Assembly: GCA_016858145.1 (NCBI GenBank)
Contig: JAEHOE010000002.1
Span: 2,170,001-2,234,000 of the forward strand
Origin: Edaphochlamys debaryana
Lineage: Eukaryota > Chlorophyta > Chlorophyceae > Chlamydomonadales
Direction of reading: 5' to 3'
Length of the DNA stretch: 64,000 bases
Made by a program: the position numbers and the translations under genes. Shown piece after piece: positions 11,383-22,165 of this stretch; position 1 is the stretch's first letter, and every line of letters begins with the position of its first letter. The notes under the pieces were generated by a model, which made no database searches, was not told the origin of the DNA, and was given only the letters and a program-made list of their open reading frames with translations.

Positions 11383-13927
11383 ATGCGACAATCGAGCCGA
11401 CCGTTCGCGTTGCGCCGCGCGCAGGCTGGGCTAGTCCCAACACGGCTACGACCACAGGCGCGCCCAGTGGTTGCTCAAGCAACCCAGATGGCCACGATGC
11501 CGGTAAGCGACCCGTCTGCGCGGTCCTGGACAGGACAGCCGTGTCACGTGCCTCGCGCCCGTTCCTCGTCCATCCCTCCTCCCCTCTCCCCGCACCCGCA
11601 TCAACCCTCACCGCCAGCAGCCTCCAGCCACTGCTGCCCCGCTTCCCCCGCCCCGCAGGATGCTCCCTCTCGGACCGCGGAGCAGGGCGCCCCGCGGAAG
11701 CGGGTCGTGTTTGTCGTGGGCGGCCCCGGATCGGGCAAGGGCACGCAGGCACGTGGGCGACCGTATGGGGTGTACATGAGCACAGGAGCACGTGGGAGAG
11801 GGGTGCTGACCCAAGGGACCCAGGGGCCGGGCGCTGGTACCAGGATGGGGAGGGCAGGGCCTGAGGCAGGGCGAGTGGCGGCACGTGGGTGTGTGGACCC
11901 AAGGAGTCAAGGCGACGGATGGCGGAGGGTGGGCGGACAACTTCGACCAAGCCGAGTGATGCGGTATCAAACTTGGGGTCCAGAGACCTGGGGTCCTGTG
12001 GCAGTTTGACGAGGAAGGCGTGGGTGCGGTGCCGGGCCGCCAGCCGCCAGCTCGCGCTTGCCAAAGGCCTGGGATCAGATCCCGGATAGTAGCGACCCCG
12101 TCGGGTGTGCGCCCTCACTACGGCACCACAACCCCGGCTGCCTAACCTAGGCTAGGCTGCCCTAGGCCAGCCTGTACCGGCCTCGCATCACCTCCACCTT
12201 GCCCACGCCCTCCACACCTGCTCCCCCTCTCACACGGCACACCGCACCCCACCCCCACCCTCCCTCCCTCCGCAGTGCGACCTCATCTCCCGTGACTTCG
12301 GAGTGCCCTTCTTCTCAGCCGGGGAGCTCATCCGTGCGCTGATCGCGTCGGGGTGCCCCGAGGGCAAGCAGCTGCAGGACATCATCCTGCAGGGGCAGAT
12401 CATCCCCTCGGAGGTGGGGGTTGGCGGTTGGCGGTTGGCGGTGGGGGGTCGGGGCAGTTCATCCCCTTGGAGGTGGGGGTGGACGGTTGGCGGTTGGCGG
12501 TTGGGGTTGCGGAGGAGGGGGGCGGGGGTTAGTTCGTATGGCAAGCGGCTGCGGTGCCAGTGTTGGTGAGCGGGAGGGCTGCAGGCGGAGCGGGGCAGGC
12601 GGAGGGACAGGCGGGGCACGGGGGGCGCGGGCGGCAGGCGGGGCGTGGAGCAGTCCGTCATCACTCCCCGTGCCCTGCCCCCCTCCCCCTCACCTTTCCT
12701 GCCCCCCCTCCCCCTCACCTTTCCTGGCCCCCCTCCCCCTCACCTTTCCTGGCCCCCCTCCCCCCCTCCCCCTCATCCCCCAGGTGACTGTGGGCCTGCT
12801 GCAGCAGGCCATGGCCGGCACGCAGGCGGAGACGGTGCTCATCGACGGATTCCCGCGCAACACGGAGAACCGCACCGTGTGGGCCAGCCAGGTGGGGCGG
12901 CTTCGGCAAGGGCGAGTGTGAAGGGCTGCTCTGCTGTGCCGGTTCTAAGGTGCAGCCCGAAGCCTGTAGCCCAGCACATGGAGGGGACAAGTGAGTGCGC
13001 TGACCCTTAGCAAGGAGCAAGTAAAGCTAACCCGAAAGGGCAGAAGTCGAAACCCAAGTGTGGGGGGGGGGGGCACGGGGGGGGGGGGCGGCAGCCGGCG
13101 GAGCCAGGCGGGGCCGGGTTCAGGTAGCGGGCACGGCCGCGGGTGGGTTCGGGTTGAGGGCCAGCTTTAGTTCCCCTTCAATCGCACTACGGGCTTCTCA
13201 CGCTATCTTCCCCTGCCACACCCCTCGCAGGTTGGCTACGACTGCGAGATGGTGCTGCTGTTCGACTGCCCGGACGAGATCATGATGCAGCGCCTGGCGG
13301 GGCGGAACCAGGGGCGGGAGGACGACAACGAGGAGACCATCCGCAAGCGGGTGCAGGTGGGGGGGGGTTAGGGGGTGGGAGTGGGGACTGGGGCTGGGGG
13401 GCCAGTCTGCGTGAGCTTAGGGACGCGATGGCGCGGGGGCAGCCCGGCCGGGTCTCGGGCTGGGGTGCAGGTGGGGCTGCTGCGGGGACAGGGGCAGCCA
13501 GGGCCTGTGGGTGTGCGGGTCAGTGAAGGGGACGGGGGGTAGGCGGTGATACGCTAAACCACCACCTCTGCCCCCCACCTGCTCCCTCGACCTGTTCCGC
13601 TACACCCCTGTTACCCCTATTCCCCTATCCCACCATCCACCTCTTCCCCGGACCTCTTCTGCATTCCCCTGTTATGCCACCTCCACCCCCTACCTCCCTC
13701 CACCCTAAACCACCTCCTTCTCCACCCATGATCTTCACCTCCACTTCCGCCTCCACCCCCTGTGCCCTCCCCCTCAGAACTTCAAGTCCCAGATGGCCCC
13801 CGTGCTCGACCACTACCGCTCCATCGACAAGGTGACCACCCTCCGCACCGACCGACCCATCGAGGCGGTGCACGCGGAGCTGTCGGCGCTGTGGCGGCAG
13901 CACTTCGCGCCCGCGGCCAAGGCGTAG
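11383..13927 (+). CDS. UMP/CMP kinase (adenylate-kinase superfamily)
   Basis: Transfers phosphate from ATP to UMP/CMP in pyrimidine nucleotide synthesis. Six exons (11383-11502, 11659-11748, 12276-12413, 12784-12891, 13231-13356, 13778-13927) give 243 aa. The P-loop GGPGSGKGT is at residues 61-69, directly followed across an intron by [19 protein letters not shown] is the NMP-binding helix, IDGFPRN the conserved core strand and loop, and [13 protein letters not shown] the short LID. The short LID and the GELIR motif favour UMP/CMP kinase over adenylate kinase. The first 40 residues are Arg/Ala/Ser-rich with no acidic residue, suggesting an organelle-targeting peptide. The start at 11383 is the first ATG in frame with exon 1; a spliced leader from 11270 is the alternative. 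Intron 2 must begin GCACGT (GC-AG) because no GT keeps the frame between GTQ and CDL. Intron 3 holds a decayed copy of the exon-3 donor. Confidence 0.88.
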
Positions 13928-14865
13928 GAGGCCGAGGCTGGAGTGGGCAAGGCGGGGAGGCTCGGAGAGGGGGGGTCCAGGGCTTGAGCGGGCAAGGTGG
14001 GGAGGTTGGAGAAACGGGGAGGTCGACGCTTGGGTGGGCCATGTGCGACGTGGATCGCAGCGGGTGCTTAGATGCAGCGGTGTGGTCTTGGAAGGACTAG
14101 AGCAACGTTTGAAACCAGCCGAGCGGGAAGGAGTTACGTGAGGCTGCGCCACGCGAGGCTCCAGGCCGGCGTCTCGAGAAGGCTTGGGGGTTGGGCTGGA
14201 GAGATGGATGGCAGGGCGTTGAGACGGCGCTGATCGTCTTCACCCGTGGCACCGGGCTGCCACTGGGGCAGACCGAGGGCTGCCGGGGGGATACCTGCGT
14301 CGGAGTGTGAACGTTGCGAGTGAGGCGTGAGAGCGGTTGGCGAGAGAGCGTTGGGTGGGGCGCGGACGCGGAGGGCGGAATGCTGAGCGCTGGATCTTGG
14401 CAGGGTGGGCGTGGGCGGTGCGAACATATGACCGGCGAAAGGAGGTGAAGGCGCCTCCGGGGAGCCTGCATGCGTGCTTGGCAGGGCGCGAAGAGCTGAT
14501 GGAGAGGCTCTGAGAGAGGAGTGTTGGGCTGGCAGCGTGGGCTGACTGGGCTCGGACACGACGCGTTGCAAGGGAGGCGGGCATAGCCCCCGCGTTGCAA
14601 GGGAACTGGGGTTACTGCCTCCCTTGACAATCTGAGAACCCAACTGCAAGATGCGTGATACGTGCGTGCTGCCCCTGAGTGTTGTTCCAAGCCAAACTCC
14701 AACCCATTAGCGGCAAGGCACGGAGCATACCGTAATTGGATCCTCGTTACAGGATTCGCCGAGGACATGGCCCCACGGCCCCCTCAGTGGCGGCGCTACG
14801 TACGGCACACACGTCAAGCCCCGCTGCAGCTGCTCGGCTAGCTGTCGTGCCACGCACCGCCGCCA
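13928..14865. other. Convergent intergenic region
   Basis: Lies between the stops of the kinase (plus) and the DMAC1-like gene (minus). It should hold both 3' UTRs. Open frames on the minus strand here are Ser/Pro-rich and show no family signature. Confidence 0.5.
14747..14751 (-). terminator. TGTAA poly(A) signal for the DMAC1-like gene
   Basis: TGTAA on the minus strand 115 bases past the stop of the 103-residue protein gene, a normal distance for a chlorophycean 3' UTR. Confidence 0.5.
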
Positions 14866-15177
14866 TCACCCGAACGCGCGGTACATGCCAAACACAAACA
14901 TGGTCCCGGCAGTGGCGATGAGGGCGTAGCGGTGCGCGCCCCGCGGCGGCGGCTCCTGCAGCAGCATGGTCGACAGGTAGCCCGCGCCGCCCACCCCAAA
15001 CAGGCACCCCGTTACGCGGCACCCCAGGCAGTCCTGCTCCACGCCCCCCGCCGCGGCCTTGGCAGGCCCTGCAGCCCCCGGCCCCTTGGCCTCGTTGGCA
15101 GCAGGCTGACCGCCGGCCACGGCCGGGGCGGGGCTGCTGTCCGCCGCGCCGCTGCGGCCTCCAGTGCTAGGCGCCAT
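14866..15177 (-). CDS. Small membrane protein, DMAC1/DUF4536-like
   Basis: Single-exon gene for 103 aa. Residues 1-47 are Ala/Pro/Gly-rich and disordered. Then comes DCLGCRVTGC, followed by two hydrophobic stretches (FGVGGAGYLSTMLL and YALIATAGTMFVFGMY). The pattern of a C-x-x-C-R motif just before a membrane hairpin matches the DUF4536 family, which includes animal DMAC1/TMEM261, an assembly factor for the distal membrane arm of mitochondrial complex I. The family match is from memory and rests on a short motif, so function is inference. It starts only 147 bases downstream of the TMA7 stop on the same strand, so the two may be transcribed close together. A TGTAA signal follows at 14747. Confidence 0.6.
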   Translation of the reverse strand: MAPSTGGRSGAADSSPAPAVAGGQPAANEAKGPGAAGPAKAAAGGVEQDCLGCRVTGCLFGVGGAGYLSTMLLQEPPPRGAHRYALIATAGTMFVFGMYRAFG

Positions 15178-15324
15178 TCAACGGAGCTGAAGAAGAAGAA
15201 GATTAAAAGCCGGGGAAGATCACGTTGTACGGGGCGGTGTCGCCAGAGCCCGCAGCAAGCTGGCTCGGCACCCCGGTGGAGCGGCGAAGTCCGTGCGCCG
15301 CCCCCGTGCGTGGGCGCTGGCCGC

Positions 15325-16324
15325 TCACTTGCCCGACTTCTTCAGGCCGGTGCCGCCGATAGCGCCCTTCTGGGCCTGGAGGAGGGAGGGGTGGGTGTAG
15401 GGGCGGGTGTCCGGGAGGGGACTGATGAGCGCTGTCCAGAGAAAGACAGTAGATTGCAGCTTTCTCCTGCCCTGGTCCAGGCCCAGCGTGGACCTGCAGC
15501 TTGGAAGCGATACGGTGAACATGGACTGCTGCCCGGCCGTGCATCCTCCGTCCATTCTACCCTCCATCCTCCCTCCAGTTGCCCAACTGCTCAGTCCGCA
15601 GCCTGTGACCTTCGGGCCACCGCTCACCTTGGCCTTCAGCTCCTTGAGGGCGGCCTCCTCGGCCTTCTTCTTAGCCAGGAACTCTAGATCCGAGTCGTCA
15701 TAATCCTTGTCGGCCTGTGGGGTGCAACAGGGCGGTCCGTTCGTTGAGAAATGAGGTGGGTCCGGAGGTCTAGTCCAGGGCGCCTGCAGTCGTGCTGGCA
15801 GGCAGGCCACACCTTCTTGACCGGGTCTTATCACTAAGCAGTCAGCAGGCAGCTTCACTTACCTTCTTGGGGGCCTTGAGGGGCTTGGCCTTCCCTGCAG
15901 AGTGAGGCGGGCAGCGTGGGGGTGGGGCCCGTGAGTGTGGAGTCGGGCCGAGCGAGGGAGTGAGGCTGGGTGGGCTCTGCGACCCCACGGCCTGCTGCTC
16001 GGCTACAGATGTTCTAGAGTTGCCGTCAAAAGCGGGTGCTTCAACAGCACGCGGCCCCTTGCTGTCGCAGCGGGCTGATGGCGGGGCCCGCTTTGGTGTC
16101 GGCTAAGCCGTAGACTATAGGACACGGCATCCACTGCACGCAGAGGTCCGGGTCACCGGCAGCAAAGCCCCCCGTTCCCTTGCGGGGCGCAGCGAGCCGA
16201 CAATTGGATTCAAGCCGTCCCCGGAGTCACTCCGCCATCAGAATGCCATGCTGTATCCAGTAAGCACACATCCAGTAACCGAAGTTGCGGGTTTGGGGCT
16301 CTCACCTGCGTCGCGACCCGGCAT
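15325..16324 (-). CDS. TMA7: Translation machinery-associated protein TMA7
   Basis: Tiny ribosome-associated protein conserved across eukaryotes. Four exons (16324-16306, 15894-15863, 15715-15628, 15375-15325) splice to about 62 aa, the normal length. The N-terminus reads MPGRDAGKAKPLKAPKK, the middle DKDYDDSDLEFLAKKK followed by a Lys/Glu/Ala helix, and the C-terminus GAIGGTGLKKSGK. These match the family pattern (Met-x-Gly-Arg-x-Gly-Gly-Lys-x-Lys-Pro-Leu-Lys at the start, Gly-Gly-Ile-Lys-Lys-Ser-Gly-Lys at the end). All junctions are GT-AG with correct phase. The first exon codes for only six and a third codons, so the gene is easily missed by ORF-based prediction. Confidence 0.93.
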
Positions 16325-17339
16325 CCTCGGTCAGTGAAGGTCGGTGAGGACTAGTCGCGCTAAGGCAGTTGATGCTGTGGAGGTTCAGAGAGCTCCGTAT
16401 GTGTATGTCAAGCGCTGTGTGCCACCAGCGGTAGCGCGCCCGCGACTGATGCCCGGACGGGCACGATGCGGCACGGCAGGCGTCCGTGTGCAGGACCGGC
16501 AGTCTGGGCAGTCAGGGAGGCGGCGGGGACCGCGGCCGGCAGAGTGCAGAGCCCCTAGCCGTCCTGCTCAGCCACTTCTGCTAGGCCGCTGAGCAAGTAA
16601 GCCTCTCCTGTCCCGGCGCTGAGGTTCCGGTCGAGTAGCACCGGCCGTCACGGAGACCGGGCTGGGCGCTGGGGCCGTCTGGGCGTGTGGGCTGGCGTGC
16701 CGTTGGGGTCCCACGCTCCCCAGGCGTGCCTGGGCACAGCTGTCAGGCTTCGACCCCGCGCCCCACGTCCCTGTCGCTGACTGTTCGCCACCCTGGCTTG
16801 CAATTAAGCCCGTTGAGACAGGATAGGCTCTCTCCAAGCCTTCCGCTCATCAGCTCTCCCTCGTAACCGTATGGCGCGCATGGGCTCTACCTCCTCGTCC
16901 TTCTCTCCGTGTTACAGCTGCTCTCACCCTCACTGCGGATCAAGGCCGCATCCGACAATTAGCGCGCTCCCTCAGAGCCTCGACGGGGCTAACGAGACAA
17001 GGAAGGGCAAGCTGTGAGGCGGCTCCAACCTAGAAGCCGCGCTTGCATTCCCTCCACCCCAACCTCCCCTCGGGCCACATGTACAGCCCTCGCGATATTC
17101 GTGCAGTTCCCACCATACGGCCGCTGGGCCGGCCAGCGAAGCCGGGCAAAGTCTGTCTGCGTGTCCAACCTAAACACACGCACCTGCCCCCAGGCCTGCG
17201 GCCTGCTGACCCGTGCTGACACGCATCCGCCTCCCCCACGTCCTATTTTGCTCTCTCTTGCTACCCGTCACGGCCAGGAGAGCCCTGCTAGGATCTCCGT
17301 GCGAGGGCATCCGAGACGCCAGTCGCTGCTGCGATGCAA
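16325..17339. other. Intergenic; TMA7 promoter side and TatA 3' flank
   Basis: About 1 kb between the TMA7 start and the TatA stop, both on the minus strand. No coding signature was found. The TMA7 promoter should lie just above 16324. TatA 3' UTR probably extends to the TGTAA at 16912. Confidence 0.5.
16912..16916 (-). terminator. TGTAA poly(A) signal, probably for TatA/Tha4
   Basis: TGTAA on the minus strand 424 bases past the TatA stop. The implied 3' UTR is long but usual for green-algal plastid-protein genes. It could be a chance match. Confidence 0.4.
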
Positions 17340-17687
17340 TTACTGCTGCTTGGGGGCCTCCTCCTTCTTGGTCTCCTCCGCCTTCTTGGCGTCATCAGCC
17401 ATGCCAGCCTTCAGCTCCTCGTTGAACTCGCTCGCCGCGTTCTGGAAGCTCTTGACGGTCTTGCCGAGCGACTTGCCCAGCTCCGGCAGCTTGCTAGGGC
17501 CGAAGATGAGCGCAGCCACGCCCGCAATCACAGCGACCTCTGGAAGGCCCAGGCCGAAGAGGCCTTGGCAGACGACTTGGCGGGGGCGGCAGACTGAGCT
17601 GCGGGCCGGGATGGGGGCCGCGAGAGTCCGTCGCTGCGGCTGCGCGCGGCTGCCGACGGCGCTGGAGCGAACGCTACGAGTCAGCAT
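17340..17687 (-). CDS. TATA: Thylakoid Tat translocase subunit TatA/Tha4
   Basis: Pore-forming component of the twin-arginine pathway that moves folded proteins across the thylakoid membrane. An intronless 115-aa protein. Residues 1-41 form a Ser/Arg/Ala/Gln-rich plastid transit peptide. GLFGLGLPE ends with the membrane-embedded Glu at residue 50. A transmembrane helix (VAVIAGVAALIF) follows, then the hinge GPSKLPELGKSLG, an amphipathic helix and a Lys/Glu-rich tail ending APKQQ. The short tail and the FGLGLPE motif favour Tha4/TatA over Hcf106/TatB. The start at 17687 gives a typical transit peptide; an in-frame upstream extension lacks transit-peptide character. Divergent from the LRR gene 427 bases away. 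Confidence 0.92.
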   Translation of the reverse strand: MLTRSVRSSAVGSRAQPQRRTLAAPIPARSSVCRPRQVVCQGLFGLGLPEVAVIAGVAALIFGPSKLPELGKSLGKTVKSFQNAASEFNEELKAGMADDAKKAEETKKEEAPKQQ

Positions 17688-18114
17688 TGTTCTAGAAGGT
17701 TTGAGAACCGCGCCGATCGATGTGGGTTGGTGCGGAGGAGGATGCTGCCGTGTGGGCGCTGCGCTCAAAGAGCAAGTGGCAATTGAGTGACGTGAAGGTA
17801 TGCTCGAGCAGCAGATGCACCAAGTGACTCGGCGCGGTGCGGGAGGGGGGATCTATGCCGCGCAGGCTGCATGGGGCTAGTCCTCGAACTGCCGCAAACA
17901 CGCCCAGCCTGCACACCACCGCAAATACATGAACACCATCTACAGCTCTGGATATCACAGGCGTGAAAACAAGTTTCCTGGTACCAAAGGCGTCGAGCGC
18001 ACAGCTGCCCGTTCTCAGTTGATTGATATCTATACGGACACACATTCTAAGACTGCAGCAATATCGCCTTAGGGTTCGGCTGCAGCGCGGGTGCGCGTCT
18101 CGGTCCCCAGCGAA
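17688..18114. promoter_or_regulatory. Divergent promoter region between TatA and LRRC74-like gene
   Basis: 427 bases between two divergently transcribed starts. It is less GC-rich than the surroundings. No clear TATA box is seen. The role is inferred from geometry only. Confidence 0.4.
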
Positions 18115-21100
18115 ATGCAGCGACGAAGAGCTGCGGACGATGAGGATGACGACTTACTCGAAGGTATGGACGCGCGGGGACGCTTGGGAGCCTTGGGGCG
18201 GGTGGCCGTGTGGGGCTGGCGGGCGGCATGTCAAGGGGACATGCGGGATGGCGCCCCGAACTGCGGCAGGGCTCAAGACTCTGCTGTCGAGCCCTGTATC
18301 CTCCGCTCGTGGTCCCGGCTCGGATACCCGACACCTCAGCCCCAATCCCCCCCTCTTGGCCACCAGTTCCCCACCCCCCGACCCCCCAACCCCGGGGCAG
18401 GCACTGCTGCCCGTCCGGGGCACTGCGCTAACCACAGCTGGTCGCCACACATCCCTGTCGGCCCCTGTCCGCAAGGGCGGCCGCCCCATCCCCTCGGCAT
18501 CCTCCTCCCTTACCCTCTCCACCCCCCTTTCTCCACCCCCTCTCTCCAATGCTCCGCAAATCACACCCTCTCTCCCCCCTCTCTCCCCCACCCCCTCCAC
18601 GCCCTCTCTCCCTCCACCCTGATCCCCGCGACCCCCCTCTCCCTCCCTCCCCCCCATCCCCTCCACCCCCGAACCCCTCTCTCTCCTCCCTCCCCAGACG
18701 AGCTCCCCGAGGAGGATCAATTCGGGCGCATGCGGTATCTGGAGCTATGCAGGGAGATGGGCATCAGCCCCGCATCCCAGATCCTGAAATATCTCGAGAG
18801 CGAGGCCATGCACGTGGTCCACTACGGTACGTGCGTACGGCACGTCCGTACCCTACCGTACGGCAGCAGCGGATCTGGGGGGCCGGTTGGCACAGGAGCA
18901 GCAGCAGTGACTACAAGGGGGTTGGAGGGGGGGGGCATGGGAGGGAGTCAGAGGGGCCAGCCCCCAGGCACTCAGCCTCCTGATTCGGGCCCTCAGCCCA
19001 CGGCCCTAGGCCCTAGGTGCCAAGCAGCCGCCAGCCCATGCAGCCATCACAGTTCCGCAGCCGCCGCCGCAGGAGGGCTCGAGGGCTAGCTGGGGGAGGG
19101 GGCGTAAGGGATCCCGAGGGGCCAGCCCGCAGGCCCTAAGCCTCTCCCGGCGTGTTGAGCCGCTGCCGGTATGCTGCTGAACCCGCCACCAATGCATCCC
19201 GAGTATCCTATCCCGCCAGCCGTACCGTATTGGGGCGGGGAAGAACCTGCGGATCCGCAGGCTCTGCAGCGTCGCTGACTGCCCCCACCACCCCTATGTG
19301 CCGCCCCCGGCCCCCCAATCCCACCGCCCCCCAGGCCTGGGCCTCAAGGGCGTCAAGGCGCTGGCGGGGGCGCTGCGGATAAACCAGAACGTCACCGTGC
19401 TGAGGCTGGGTGAGGCGATGGGGGAGGAAACGTAACATGGGGCACCTCCTAGACCCGGCGTGACCCGATCCTGACCATGAACCTGGCGATCCTTGCCCAC
19501 AAGCCAGCCATCAGCACCCCCTGCACCAGCCTGAATTCAAAGCTCAACGCCCCTCCCCAGGCAGCACACTACGGCTGGCACTGGCCTCCACGGCGTCCCC
19601 TCACCACCGGTACCCGCCCTCCCCCCACCATCCATACAAGGTTTCCCTGGCGTCGGCGCGTTCCCGCTCAGCAACAAACACCCCCCCACCATCCCCTTTC
19701 CCACCCCCAGCCGACAACGCCATCCCCGACGACGGCTGCGCCGAGCTGGTCCGCACCCTCCTCGACAACAGCGCTGTGACGCTGCTGGACCTGTCCGGCA
19801 ACCGCATGGCGGCCAATGGGGCCAAGGCGCTGAGCGACCTGCTGGTGTCCAGGGTATGTCTGGGTCCTGACAGGGGGGAAGAGGGGAGGGGGGGGGCGGG
19901 GAGAATCCTGATGTTCCGGGTGGGTATCTTGTCGGAAAGGGAAAGGTGGCCAAGGCGGGCCTCCACTGCCGGGCCCCCTCGCCGGGCCCCCTTTCCCCCA
20001 TCCCACTCCCCATCCCACTCCTCATCTCACTCCCCATTCCCCCCCTTCCACCCACCCACCCCAGAACACGGTTCTCAAGAGCCTGACCCTGTCCAAGATG
20101 AAGCTGGGCGACCGCGAGGGCGTGGTGCTGGGCAACTGCCTGGAAAACAACACGGCCCTGCGGTCGCTGGACCTGAGCGGCAACGACCTGGGGGAGAAGA
20201 CGGCGCACACGCTGGGGCAGGTGGGTCCTGAGAGAAGGGGGAGAAGGAGGAGGGGGAAGTAAGGGGAGCAGGCGCCCACCAGGGGCTGGAAGGAGTGGGG
20301 CCAAAGAGTTTAAGGGGGGAAATTGGAGGGCAGGCACGGGGCTTACAGCAGAGGTTCGTGAGGTTCTGAACAAGGCGCGAGACGAGGTGCCACCTCGCAT
20401 CACCAACCGCCTCCACGCATCCAACCGCCCAACCGCCCAACCACCAACCGCCAGGTGCTCATGGTGAACCTGGGCCTCACGGAGCTCAACCTGTCCTGGA
20501 ACAAGCTGCGGCCGCGGGGGGTGGCGCACCTGGCGGAGGGGCTCAAGCCCAACCTCACGCTGCAGGTGCGCGCTTGGGGCGGGGGGGGGGATGCGGGAGG
20601 GCGGCGGGGGGCTGGTCGAAGGGGCCAGGGAGCCGGCGGCCCGGGATATGGGTTGGAACGACAGCCTCACGCTGCAGGTGCGCGTGTGTGTTTGGGGGAG
20701 GGGGGTTTGAAGGGGCAAGGCAGCCGGGGCCCGAGACGTTTGAAGAGGGGAAGAGGATGCGGGCCGGACGCGATGTCGAAGCCCTGGAACACCGCCTAGC
20801 TAGCGTGCGGCGAACGACGGTAGGCAGGACTGGTCGCAAGGCCTGTGAGCGTGCTTGGCTCGTGCCACACCTGTCTCGTGCCTCTTTTCCCCCTGCCCCC
20901 CCAGGTCCTGGGTCTGGGGTGGTGCGGGCTGCAGGACTCTGGGGCCACCACCTTCGGTCAGGCGCTCAAGGCCAACCAGGTGGGCACAGGGGCCGGCAGC
21001 CTTGGTGGAGTCTAGGTTGTAGGGCCGAGGGCTAGAGGCGTAGGGCTAGAGGCGTAGGGCTAGAGGCGTAGGGCTAGAGGCGTAAGGCCACAGGCGCTCA

Positions 21101-22016
21101 AGGCCAACCAGGTGGGCACAGGGGCCGGGAGCCGGGGTCTGCAGCCGGGAGCTCAAGGGAACCGCCTGAACCTGCCCCTTCACCCCATTCCACGCACGCT
21201 TACGATCGCTCGCAATCGCATTTCCTTGTCCTGATTAGGGTAGTACTTACCATGCCCTCACCCTCACCCGCCTAAACCCCCTTCACCACCACCCCAATAC
21301 CCCCCCTGCACCCCCTCCTTACCCCCTCCCCTGTCCTCCGCCCTCTGCTCCCCCCCTGTCAGGGCCTGGTGGATGTGGATCTGTCCGGCAACCAGATCAC
21401 GCTGGAGGGGCTGCATGCGCTGGCCGAGGGCGTGGCGGCATCGTCCACGCTGGCGGCGGTGGTGCTGGACAACAACGACCTGCGGGCGGAGGGGGGCAAG
21501 GTGGGGGGGAGGAGTGAGGAGCGGGGGAGGAGGGGGAGGGGATAAGTGAGGGTGGTGTGGGCGAGGGTATGGGGGGCTGGCAACTCCACGGATCCCTCCC
21601 CAGCGCCCCTCGTCTCCACCTCGTCCCCTCCTAATGATTTCCAAATGACTCTCCTAATGCCCCACCGTCCCGCCAACCCTCCCCTGCCCCCCCCCGCAGG
21701 AGCTGCTCCACGCCGTGGACCACAACAAGGGCCTGGTGGTGTGCAGCCTGGAGAACACCAACACGCCCGAGCAGGTGGGGAGGGGGGCGCGTTAATTGGG
21801 GGCGGGGACGGGGCTTGTTGAGTGCACCAACACGCCAGAGCAGGTGCCTCGCTGTGATGCGTTACCCAGCCGACAGCTTACGCCCAACACAAGCTAAGGC
21901 CCTCTCTCTGTGGTCCCACGCCCATGCAGATCCGCCTCGCCATGGAGGCGCTGCTGGAGCCGCGGCGGAAGCTGAGGGACAAGCTGCAAGCCTCGCAGCA
22001 AGCGGCGGGGGCGTAG
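18115..22016 (+). CDS. Leucine-rich-repeat protein, LRRC74A/B-like
   Basis: Ten exons (18115-18163, 18698-18826, 19335-19409, 19711-19853, 20065-20220, 20455-20565, 20905-20979, 21363-21500, 21700-21774, 21930-22016) give 345 aa. After an acidic start, RYLELCREMGISPASQILKY matches the segment that precedes the repeats in animal LRRC74 proteins (Y-x-E-x-C-x-x-x-G-x-x-P). Seven to eight ribonuclease-inhibitor-type LRRs follow with the signature L-x-L-S-x-N-x-(L/I)-x-x-x-G (for example LDLSGNRMAANGAKAL, LNLSWNKLRPRGVAHL, VDLSGNQITLEGLHAL). No signal peptide or membrane segment is present. The family is typical of ciliated organisms, so a flagellar or basal-body role is plausible but inferred. 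Donor junctions of exons 6, 7 and 9 and the end of the last exon each have a decayed second copy just downstream. Confidence 0.83.
21018..21088. repeat. 14-bp minisatellite in LRRC74-like intron 7
   Basis: About four to five copies of tagggctagaggcg in tandem. It lies between the true exon-7 donor and a second, decayed copy of that junction at 21091. Confidence 0.85.
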
Positions 22017-22165
22017 CGGCGAAGCGCGTACGCTGCAGGCTTCGCAGCAAGCGGCGGGGGCGTAGCGGCAGGCACGACGGCTGCCGCCTCGCAGCAAGCG
22101 GCGGGAGCCCAGCCTGCAACGTGCAGGCCTCGCAAGAAGCTATGGGGGCGTTGCGGTGGAAACGT
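21991..22165. repeat. Decaying tandem copies of the LRRC74-like gene 3' end
   Basis: The segment coding the last residues and stop (cctcgcagcaagcggcgggg...tag) recurs at about 22041, 22087 and 22129 with spacings of roughly 50, 46 and 42 bases. Identity falls with distance. The first copy at 21991 contains the real stop. Confidence 0.8.
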
